Below, piece after piece: positions 29,293 to 35,195 of a stretch of 35,195 bases of DNA. The stretch comes from an uncultured Clostridia bacterium (lineage in GTDB: Bacteria; Bacillota; Clostridia; Oscillospirales; Ruminococcaceae). The translations under genes and the position numbers were made by a program. The number at the start of each line of letters is the position of its first letter. Within the stretch, counting starts at the first letter, position 1. The stretch covers positions 1 to 35,195 of the forward strand of contig CANQNY010000011.1 of NCBI GenBank assembly GCA_947625335.1, in the 5' to 3' direction. The notes beneath the pieces were generated by a model. It was given only the letters and a program-made list of their open reading frames with translations. It ran no database searches and had not been told where the DNA came from.

Positions 29293-29422
29293 AGGCTGTT
29301 TAGAAAGCTCCAGATACCGCATTATCTGCCTGACGGCGGAAAACGCTGAAACAACGTAGCGGCTAGCCTTTGTGGCTGCCGCTGCGGTGTTGACGAAGTA
29401 GATGGGGCTTTATCAACAGCCT
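29293..29422. mobile_element. MITE-like 130-bp element with imperfect terminal inverted repeats
   Basis: Left aggctgtttagaaagctcc versus reverse complement of right end aggctgttgataaagcccc (16/19 identical); internal palindromes cagata..tatctg and gcggctagcc..ggctgccgc. Confidence 0.5.
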
Positions 29423-29510
29423 AAGGGCAGCAAGCTTTTCGGCAGTTTGCACAAAAATGTTTGTGAATTTTTCACCGCTGACATAATTATGCGAAAATCT
29501 CAAAAAATGC

Positions 29511-29539
29511 TTGACAAACAGGAGAAAATTTGCTATAAT
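29511..29539 (+). promoter_or_regulatory. Consensus promoter for rpsF operon: TTGACA-N17-TATAAT
   Basis: ttgacaaacaggagaaaatttgctataat. Confidence 0.92.
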
Positions 29540-29549
29540 TATAAAGTTG

Positions 29550-29596
29550 ACGCCTTTTTAGGGCGTTTACCCCTTTCTCGCGGCTTGACCGCGGGA
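29550..29596 (+). promoter_or_regulatory. Structured rpsF leader (two hairpins)
   Basis: acgcc-tttttag-ggcgt and ctcgcgg-cttga-ccgcggg between promoter and RBS. Confidence 0.4.
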
Positions 29597-29622
29597 TATA
29601 TATCCATAAGGAGGTGCTTTTA

Positions 29623-29925
29623 ATGGCGAAACTTAACGACAAGTATGAGGCAGTCATCGTTTTCTCCCTGAAAAAGGACGAAGAGCAGATCAAGGCTCTG
29701 ACCGCGAAGTTCTCCGATCTTATCAAGGCGAACGGTACTCTTACCAATGTTGATGAATGGGGCAAGAGACAGCTGGCTTACGAGATCAACTACGAGAGCG
29801 AGGGCTACTACGTTCTCTACAGGTTCGAGTCCAAGCCGGATTTCCCCGCAGAGCTTGAACGTATCATCAACATTACCGACGGCGTTCTGCGTTCGGTAGT
29901 TGTTCTCGCGCAGGGAACGAATTAA
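29623..29925 (+). CDS. rpsF: 30S ribosomal protein bS6
   Basis: KLNDKYEAVIVFSLKKDEEQIKALTAKFSDLI...WGKRQLAYEINYESEGYYVLYRF; AAGGAGGT before ATG at 29623. Confidence 0.96.
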   Translation: MAKLNDKYEAVIVFSLKKDEEQIKALTAKFSDLIKANGTLTNVDEWGKRQLAYEINYESEGYYVLYRFESKPDFPAELERIINITDGVLRSVVVLAQGTN

Positions 29926-29964
29926 GCGTCGGACAAGCAGGCAGTTTTTGGGAGGTGTTTTCTC

Positions 29965-30444
29965 GTGAATAAGGTTATTATGATGGGTCGTATTGTCAAC
30001 GATCTCGAACTTAAGACCACGCCGCAGGGCGTAAATGTTTGCTCGTTCAGAATTGCGGTTGACAGAAACTTCCAGAGAAAAGGAGAAGAACGCAAGTCCG
30101 ACTTCTTTAATGTCGTTGCTTGGCGGCAGAATGCGGAGTTTGTTACGAGATTTTTCGGTAAGGGCAGAATGATTCTTATCGAAGGCGAGCTTAACACGAG
30201 GCAATACACCGATAAAAACGGAAATCCCAACACATGGTATGAAATCGTGACGGACAGGATATATTTCACGGGCGAAAAAGCGAACGGAGGCGGCGGAAAT
30301 TACCAGCAGTACGCTCCGCCTTACGGAGAGCCGCCTGCTGAAAGCGGAGGTTATTCCGCGCCCGCAGGAAACGCGCAAGGGGCGTCCGCTCCCGCGGCGG
30401 CGCCGGAGTTTTCCGCTGCCGATGACGAGGGTTATCCGTTCTGA
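29965..30444 (+). CDS. ssb: Single-stranded DNA-binding protein
   Basis: MNKVIMMGRIVNDLELKTTPQGVNVCSFRIAVDRNF...; acidic tail DDEGYPF; GTG start. Confidence 0.96.
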   Translation: MNKVIMMGRIVNDLELKTTPQGVNVCSFRIAVDRNFQRKGEERKSDFFNVVAWRQNAEFVTRFFGKGRMILIEGELNTRQYTDKNGNPNTWYEIVTDRIYFTGEKANGGGGNYQQYAPPYGEPPAESGGYSAPAGNAQGASAPAAAPEFSAADDEGYPF

Positions 30445-30492
30445 ATGTGTAATCGACGTACAACAAATCACCTATTAAGGAGGTAGGGTACA

Positions 30493-30741
30493 ATGGCTGA
30501 AAAAATCGAAAAATCCGCTCATCCCGTTAAGCGCGCGCGCAAAAAGGTTTGCCAGTTCTGCGCTGACAGGTCGGAGTTTATCGACTACAAGGATATTGCT
30601 AAGCTCAAGAAGTTTATGACCGAGCGCGCGAAGATACTGCCCCGCAGAGTTACGGGCTGCTGCGCTTATCATCAGAGAGAGCTTACCACGGCTATTAAGA
30701 GAGCAAGACAGCTCGCTCTTATTCCGTATGTAGCCGACTGA
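30493..30741 (+). CDS. rpsR: 30S ribosomal protein bS18
   Basis: [67 protein letters not shown]. Confidence 0.97.
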   Translation: MAEKIEKSAHPVKRARKKVCQFCADRSEFIDYKDIAKLKKFMTERAKILPRRVTGCCAYHQRELTTAIKRARQLALIPYVAD

Positions 30742-30757
30742 TTTAAGGCAAAACAAG

Positions 30758-30787
30758 TCCCCCGTTCATGAGAATGGGGGATTTTTT
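30758..30787 (+). terminator. Terminator of rpsF-ssb-rpsR operon
   Basis: tcccccgttc-atga-gaatggggga followed by tttttt. Confidence 0.9.
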
Positions 30788-30797
30788 CGGAAAACAC

Positions 30798-30826
30798 TTG
30801 ACAACACGGATTTTTTGTGCTATACT
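30798..30826 (+). promoter_or_regulatory. Promoter for putative antitoxin RNA (RNA II-like): TTGACA-N17-TATACT
   Basis: ttgacaacacggattttttgtgctatact. Confidence 0.85.
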
Positions 30827-30845
30827 GTAATTGTGACAGAGAAAG

Positions 30846-30869
30846 ACGTCAGCAATCCAATCCGTTCAC
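30846..30869 (+). repeat. Bipartite direct repeat copy A (antitoxin side)
   Basis: ACGTCAGCAA----TCCAATCCGTTCAC; pairs with copy B at 30992..31019 (23 of 24 aligned bases, one 4-nt gap). Confidence 0.85.
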
Positions 30870-30910
30870 AAAAAATATCCCCCGAGTTGCCGCTCGGGGG
30901 ACGTTTCTTT
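30870..30910. terminator. Shared bidirectional terminator of the convergent RNAs
   Basis: tcccccgag-ttgccg-ctcggggga 9-bp stem; minus strand tail TATTTTTTG, plus strand tail cgtttcttt. Confidence 0.8.
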
Positions 30911-30917
30911 GCTGTGC

Positions 30918-31010
30918 TTACCGTTTGCCTTGCCCGTCAAGCCACCTGCCGATAAGCTCTACGAGCAAACCGGCTTCGACGGATATAAGTAACGTCAGCA
31001 ACACTTCCAA
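30918..31010 (-). CDS. Fst/Ldr-like small hydrophobic toxin peptide, 30 codons, TTG start
   Basis: (M)EVLLTLLISVEAGLLVELIGRWLDGQGKR; GGGAGGTG Shine-Dalgarno 8 nt upstream of TTG; dedicated promoter; convergent antisense RNA. Confidence 0.72.
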   Translation of the reverse strand: MEVLLTLLISVEAGLLVELIGRWLDGQGKR

Positions 31011-31019
31011 GCCGTTCAC
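30992..31019 (+). repeat. Bipartite direct repeat copy B (covers toxin SD edge and start codon)
   Basis: ACGTCAGCAACACTTCCAAGCCGTTCAC. Confidence 0.85.
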
Positions 31020-31059
31020 CTCCCTTCGCGAAAGCTCGGGGTTGCAATCCGGCAAGTAC

Positions 31060-31088
31060 ATTATACCACATTTTGTACTAATTGTCAA
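31060..31088 (-). promoter_or_regulatory. Promoter for putative toxin mRNA (RNA I-like): TTGACA-N17-TATAAT
   Basis: Minus strand TTGACAATTAGTACAAAATGTGGTATAAT. Confidence 0.92.
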
Positions 31089-31106
31089 TTTTTGACACAA
31101 AAATCC

Positions 31107-31136
31107 CCCCGTTCAGGCGCGAACGGGGAGTTTTTT
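31107..31136. terminator. Bidirectional terminator, likely for the gene at 31141..31878 (-)
   Basis: ccccgttc-aggcgc-gaacgggg with T-rich flanks on both strands. Confidence 0.75.
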
Positions 31137-31140
31137 ATTC

Positions 31141-31878
31141 TTATTTCCACTTTCTCGAAAAGCTTGGAGCCTCGAGAGCGGGGTTTGAGGTCTTGGGCTT
31201 GCGGCGGCGGCGCACGGAAACATAGTCCGAGATGTCGAACGGCTTTTTCTCGGGGATATTCTTAAATTCCTCCCAGTAGTGCGATATCGACTTTTCCAGC
31301 CGCATGGTGTTTCCGAGGCGGTCCTTAACAGTCAATTCGTTTATTGTGCTGTACAAAGCAAAATTCAGCTCGAACGTGTCGAAAACTATCTTCCCCTCGT
31401 CGTCGATATGATACCCCAACCTGCTCGTTTCCAGAAAATACTCGCGAATTTCGCCCTTAAAGACAATGTTGTGCGGAGCGGTCTTCGGATCTCGCGAAAT
31501 GCTTTCAAGTTTCCCGAACGGGATATAATACAGCCTGCGAAGAATTATCTTCTCGCCGTACCGCGTAAATTCTCCAGCGTATTCGCTGTACACCATGCCT
31601 TGCGGGATTATGTCGAAAAACGTGTATTTTGCGTGTCGGCGGCGGTATTTATCGGCAATATACACCGAAACGAACGTGAATGCCATTCCGAAAAGAACGC
31701 TTGCCAAAATAACGATCATAAGCAGCTTTGAAAAATCGGAGCGGTAATTCAGCACAATATTGACCGTACAAAACGTACACAAAGCCAGAATAGGCATTAT
31801 GACGATTATGAGTATCTTTTTGAGACTGTCGAAATATTTGTCCGTGTCCGCGTGGAAATAGTATTTTTCGATATGCAA
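31141..31878 (-). CDS. Hypothetical membrane protein, two predicted TM helices near the N-terminus
   Basis: ILIIVIMPILALCTFCTVNIVL and LLMIVILASVLFGMAFTFVSVYIA; no recognised family. Confidence 0.75.
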   Translation of the reverse strand: MHIEKYYFHADTDKYFDSLKKILIIVIMPILALCTFCTVNIVLNYRSDFSKLLMIVILASVLFGMAFTFVSVYIADKYRRRHAKYTFFDIIPQGMVYSEYAGEFTRYGEKIILRRLYYIPFGKLESISRDPKTAPHNIVFKGEIREYFLETSRLGYHIDDEGKIVFDTFELNFALYSTINELTVKDRLGNTMRLEKSISHYWEEFKNIPEKKPFDISDYVSVRRRRKPKTSNPALEAPSFSRKWK

Positions 31879-31911
31879 TTTCTCGCCTCGCTTTCAACTT
31901 CCCGTTCAACA

Positions 31912-33102
31912 TCAATCGTCTTCCCGGTATTTCGGAATACTCGCATAACTGTCCTCAAAACTGATAATACAACGGCTTTGCGGATATTTAAGCCTTAAAA
32001 ATCTCGTTATCTCCTCGGATACCGCATTTTCGTCCAGACCGCTTTCGGGCGGCAAAACGCAGTCGAAAATCACCTTGTCCTCGCCCGCGCAATGAACTAC
32101 TCTCATATCGTGAACGGTTATCCGCTCGTCGATTTCGCGGACAATGCGGTAAAGCTCCTCGCGTATTTTGCCCGAATCGGAATCTGAAGATTCAATAGGG
32201 TCGGCGTGGATAAGCATATTAAGCCCCTCGCGGAGAAAATCGCGCTCTATAGTGTCGATTATCGTATGACAGCGCACAAGCGACATATCCGCAGGCACTT
32301 CGACATGCGCCGACGCAAACTGCCGCCCCGGACCGTAATCGTGTATCATAAGGTCGTGCGTTCCGAGAACGCCTTCGTAGGAGAGAATTTTCTCGCGGAT
32401 ACGCTCCGCCTGTTCGCTTGTGGGAGCTTTTCCCAAAAGCGGATCCATCGCGTCCTTTACAAGTCCCGCGCCGCTGTACAGAATAAACGCCGCCACCAAT
32501 GCTCCCATAATCCCGTCAAGCTGAATATTGCAAAAATGCGAAATTACAAGCGCGGTCAATACTGCGGCGGTGGAAATAACGTCGTTTCTGCTGTCTGCGG
32601 CGGCGGCAATAAGCGTTTCGGAGTGAATTTTTCTGCCGATTTTTCGGTTGAACAGCATAAGCATGATTTTCGCAAAAATCGAAAACGCCAGAACCAGCGC
32701 GGTGATAAGCCCGAAATTTACTTCCGATGGGGAAATTATCTTCACAATGCTGTCCCGCAGCAGCTCAAACCCGATAACCAGTATAAGCGCAGCGACAATA
32801 AACCCCGCAAGGTACTCGTACCGCCCGTGACCGTAGGGGTGTTCGGGGTCGGCGGTTTTTTCGGCAAGCTTGAATCCCAAAAGCCCTATAACTCCCGACG
32901 CGGCGTCGGAGAGGTTGTTTACCGCGTCCGCCGCCACCGACATACTCCCTGAAATTACCCCAACAACAAATTTCCCCGCGCACAGCAGGACATTAGTCAC
33001 AATGCCCGCCGCACCCGCCATTTTCCCGTAAGCGGAGCGCACCGAGGGGTCGTTTATGTTCTTGTGATCCTTTATAAACATTTTAGCCAAAAGCTCGGTC
33101 AT
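31912..33102 (-). CDS. Cation diffusion facilitator family transporter
   Basis: GKFVVGVISGSMSVAADAVNNLSDAASGVIGLLGFKLAEKTADPEHPYGHGRYEYLAGF. Confidence 0.95.
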   Translation of the reverse strand: MTELLAKMFIKDHKNINDPSVRSAYGKMAGAAGIVTNVLLCAGKFVVGVISGSMSVAADAVNNLSDAASGVIGLLGFKLAEKTADPEHPYGHGRYEYLAGFIVAALILVIGFELLRDSIVKIISPSEVNFGLITALVLAFSIFAKIMLMLFNRKIGRKIHSETLIAAAADSRNDVISTAAVLTALVISHFCNIQLDGIMGALVAAFILYSGAGLVKDAMDPLLGKAPTSEQAERIREKILSYEGVLGTHDLMIHDYGPGRQFASAHVEVPADMSLVRCHTIIDTIERDFLREGLNMLIHADPIESSDSDSGKIREELYRIVREIDERITVHDMRVVHCAGEDKVIFDCVLPPESGLDENAVSEEITRFLRLKYPQSRCIISFEDSYASIPKYREDD

Positions 33103-33300
33103 CGCAAAATCTCCAAAAATGTGCAAAATACGCCGCAAAAACGCTTAGCGGCTTATATTTAATTATAACACCCCGCCTTGCGGTTAGTCAAGATAAACGC
33201 CTGAAATCGCGCCGCATTTTACGCGATTTTTGACAAAATGGGGGCAACTTACCGGAAATTAGAGGAAATGCTATCCTGCAAAAGAAAAAATCGACAGCTC

Positions 33301-33329
33301 TTGACAAAATTCTCACTTGATGATAAAAT
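33301..33329 (+). promoter_or_regulatory. Promoter for comEA-like gene: TTGACA-N17-TAAAAT
   Basis: ttgacaaaattctcacttgatgataaaat. Confidence 0.8.
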
Positions 33330-33346
33330 TAAAGAGGGGGAATTTT

Positions 33347-33700
33347 ATGGACATACGATTGAGACTTAAAACCTACCTCTTGGCGTTTGCGAGAACGGCT
33401 CTCGGCGCGGTATTGGCACTTTGCGTGTTTTACAACCTTTTGCACGGCGAATTTGCAATTTCCGCAGCTAACGAAAGAAATTTTGTTGAACCACCCGCCG
33501 AATTCCCGCCGATAAACCTGAACACCGCCTCGGTAAGAGAACTTCAGAAAATAAGCGGCGTAGGCGAGAAAACCGCCGAAAACATCATTGCCTACCGCGA
33601 GGAAAACGGAGAATTCACCTCTGCGGAGGAACTCCTCAAAATCGCCGGCATAGGCGAGGCTACTCTCGAAAAAATACTCCCGCAAATTACCGTAGAATAA
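33347..33700 (+). CDS. ComEA-like membrane-anchored helix-hairpin-helix protein
   Basis: N-terminal TM plus INLNTASVRELQKISGVGEKTAENIIAYREENGEFTSAEELLKIAGIGEATLEKI; GAGGGGG RBS before ATG at 33347. Confidence 0.9.
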   Translation: MDIRLRLKTYLLAFARTALGAVLALCVFYNLLHGEFAISAANERNFVEPPAEFPPINLNTASVRELQKISGVGEKTAENIIAYREENGEFTSAEELLKIAGIGEATLEKILPQITVE

Positions 33701-33736
33701 ACCCCGCAGTCGGAAAACACGGCTTGCGGGGTTTTG
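33699..33736 (+). terminator. Terminator after comEA-like gene
   Basis: aaaccccgca...tgcggggttttg. Confidence 0.8.
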
Positions 33737-33745
33737 TGTTCGGGT

Positions 33746-34783
33746 TTAATTCTCCTCCAGCTTTTTCAGAGCCTTTATCTCGTCGCGGTTTACCTGTATC
33801 TTGCCGTCCTTTATAACGCGCACTTCCGCTTTGTCAATGGAAATCGGAACATCGGGCTTTTTATCCAGCTTTACCTTCAAAATTCCCGTCAGAAGATTAG
33901 CCTCCTCCACAACTCCGCGACCCTCGGGCGTTTCGACATACGCGCCGACTTTCGGCGTAGTCCGCAGGAAGTCCTCGTAGCAGTTCTGCTCATATTTAAG
34001 GCAGCACATAAGTCTTCCGCAAGTGCCCGAAATTTTTGTGGGATTAAGCGACAGCGACTGTTCCTTTGCCATTTTAATGGAAACAGGCTGGAACTCTCCC
34101 AAAAAGCTTGCACAGCAAAACGGTCTGCCGCAAATGCCCAGTCCCCCAAGCATTTTCGCCTCGTCGCGAACGCCTATCTGGCGCAGTTCTATCCTCGTGC
34201 GGTAAATGGATGCTAAGTCCTTTACAAGCTCTCTGAAATCCACTCTCCCGTCCGACGTGAAATAAAACAGAATTTTGCTGCCGTCAAACGTGCAGTCTAC
34301 GTCGATGGGTTTCATATCCAGCTTATGCGCGGCGATTTTTTCGGAGAACGTCTGCATTATCTCGCGTTCCTTTGCAACGTTCTGTTCAAGCTGTTTAATA
34401 TCCTTACCGTCGGCTTTGCGGATAATCTTTTTCAAGGGAGATACAAGTGAGCTTTCGGGAATATCTCTGTTCGGGAGAACAATTTCCCCGCACTCGACCC
34501 CGCGCGCAGTCTCCACGATAGCCTTTTCGCCGCGCTTGAAGGAAACGCCGTTCGGCGAGAAATAATAGACCTTTCCAACATCCTTGAACCGCACGCCGAT
34601 TATCTCCACGGGCGCGGAATTGTCCGTTTTTTCAAGCGGAGCGGTCTCCTCGCCTTGATTTCGACGAAAATCGTTTTTTCGGGTTTTGTCGGAATTTAAA
34701 TTTTTCGCCGCGTTTTCGGCGGAATTATCGCCGTTTGGTTTCTTCGGGGCGATTTTTTCCGTAAAGTATTCGTTGTTTTCCAT
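33746..34783 (-). CDS. ricT: PSP1-domain protein RicT (YaaT)
   Basis: GGLGICGRPFCCASFLGEFQPVSIKMAKEQSLSLNPTKISGTCGRLMCCLKYEQNCYEDF. Confidence 0.93.
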   Translation of the reverse strand: MENNEYFTEKIAPKKPNGDNSAENAAKNLNSDKTRKNDFRRNQGEETAPLEKTDNSAPVEIIGVRFKDVGKVYYFSPNGVSFKRGEKAIVETARGVECGEIVLPNRDIPESSLVSPLKKIIRKADGKDIKQLEQNVAKEREIMQTFSEKIAAHKLDMKPIDVDCTFDGSKILFYFTSDGRVDFRELVKDLASIYRTRIELRQIGVRDEAKMLGGLGICGRPFCCASFLGEFQPVSIKMAKEQSLSLNPTKISGTCGRLMCCLKYEQNCYEDFLRTTPKVGAYVETPEGRGVVEEANLLTGILKVKLDKKPDVPISIDKAEVRVIKDGKIQVNRDEIKALKKLEEN

Positions 34784-34798
34784 CGTTCTGCTCCTGAA

Positions 34799-35195
34799 TT
34801 ACATTATCTTAGAAGTGAAATACGCCGCGGTAAGCGAGGTGCTGATATTAAATATCTCGTTTTCCTCGACCTCGAACAGGGCGTTTAACATATTCACTAT
34901 TTCCTCTTGTGAAAAAGCTGCGGCAATCGCTTTTGCCTCCTCTTTTCCGAAAAATTCCGCGGGCTCGCCAACCTTTACGGCAAGCGCGTCGCGGATAATA
35001 TTCGCGAGATAACCCATAACCTCCGCCAAATCGGAATAACCTCTCTGCGAGGACAACGCCGCAGCTGCCGAAAATCCGTCGCGCCGCCCGATAGCGGCAG
35101 CCGCCGTTTGAGCGGTTTAAAAAGCGCGAGTTCGTCGGTTTTTTTATCGTCGTCAGTATCCTGTTCGGCAGCCTTAAGGCATTTTTCAATATTCC
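34799..35195 (-). pseudogene. holB: DNA polymerase III delta' subunit (HolB) C-terminal part, apparent -1 nt frameshift near 35116-35123; continues beyond window
   Basis: Frame NIEKCLKAAEQDTDDDKKTDELALFK (from window edge) continues one frame over as TAQTAAAAIGRRDGFSAAAALSSQRGYSDLAEVMGYLANIIRDALAVKVGEPAEFF...; position upstream of ricT. Confidence 0.6.

Larger units (their letters stand above)
30833..30911 (+). ncRNA. Putative type I antitoxin small RNA (RNA II-like)
   Basis: Begins about 7 nt after the -10 box, ends after the hairpin 30878-30901; carries the repeat ACGTCAGCAATCCAATCCGTTCAC shared with the toxin start region; no ORF with an RBS. Confidence 0.6.

Noticed and set aside
31083-31097. 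Palindrome tgtcaa-ttt-ttgaca as an operator, with a plus-strand -35 at 31092
   Set aside because: It coincides with the toxin promoter -35, and no plus-strand -10 lies 17 nt downstream; may be a chance symmetric sequence
30918-31100. 60-aa ORF call MCQKLTISTKCGIMYLPDCNPELSRREVNGLEVLL...
   Set aside because: Its 5' part overlaps the promoter -10/-35 region and 5' UTR; SD spacing supports the TTG start at 31010, giving the 30-codon peptide
35113-35123. Programmed -1 ribosomal frameshift in holB
   Set aside because: Slippery heptamer UUUAAAC is out of phase with the zero-frame codons (TTT AAA C), and recoding is known for dnaX rather than holB; indel or sequence error is simpler
1-35195. CRISPR arrays, tRNA, rRNA, prophage or intact transposase genes
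   Set aside because: No regularly spaced repeats, cloverleaf sequences, rRNA signatures or transposase/integrase ORFs seen on reading

Overview
The window looks like a chromosomal segment of a motile, piliated Clostridia/Oscillospirales-type Firmicute (lineage inferred from gene content and style only). From left to right it contains: a 5'-truncated thiE; a SAM-methyltransferase that appears frameshifted; a PflA-like radical SAM gene; a minus-strand late flagellar operon (flgM-flgN-flgK-flgL-DUF6470-fliW-csrA-fliD-fliS-fliT-like) behind a near-consensus sigma-28 promoter; a type IV pilus locus (pilC, fused pilM-pilN, pilO-like, PilX-like giant protein, two minor pilins, divergent pilD, pilB, pilT, three prepilins); glgP; rpsF-ssb-rpsR; a compact convergent small-RNA locus; a membrane protein; a CDF transporter; a ComEA-like HhH protein; ricT; and the 3' end of a probable holB with an apparent frameshift. 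The most interesting observation is at about 30.80-31.09 kb. A 30-codon Fst/Ldr-like hydrophobic peptide gene faces a short RNA gene. Both have consensus promoters, they share a bidirectional terminator, and a bipartite direct repeat would let the small RNA pair with the toxin Shine-Dalgarno/start region. This matches the architecture of a par (RNAI/RNAII) type I toxin-antitoxin system and was not captured as a standalone ORF. Other leads are a 130-bp TIR/MITE-like element, a hairpin-pair intergenic repeat, a natural PilM-PilN fusion, an atypical PilD insertion, and a Cys-rich zinc-ribbon-like segment in an exported pilus protein. All calls come from reading sequence and recalled family knowledge; no search was run.
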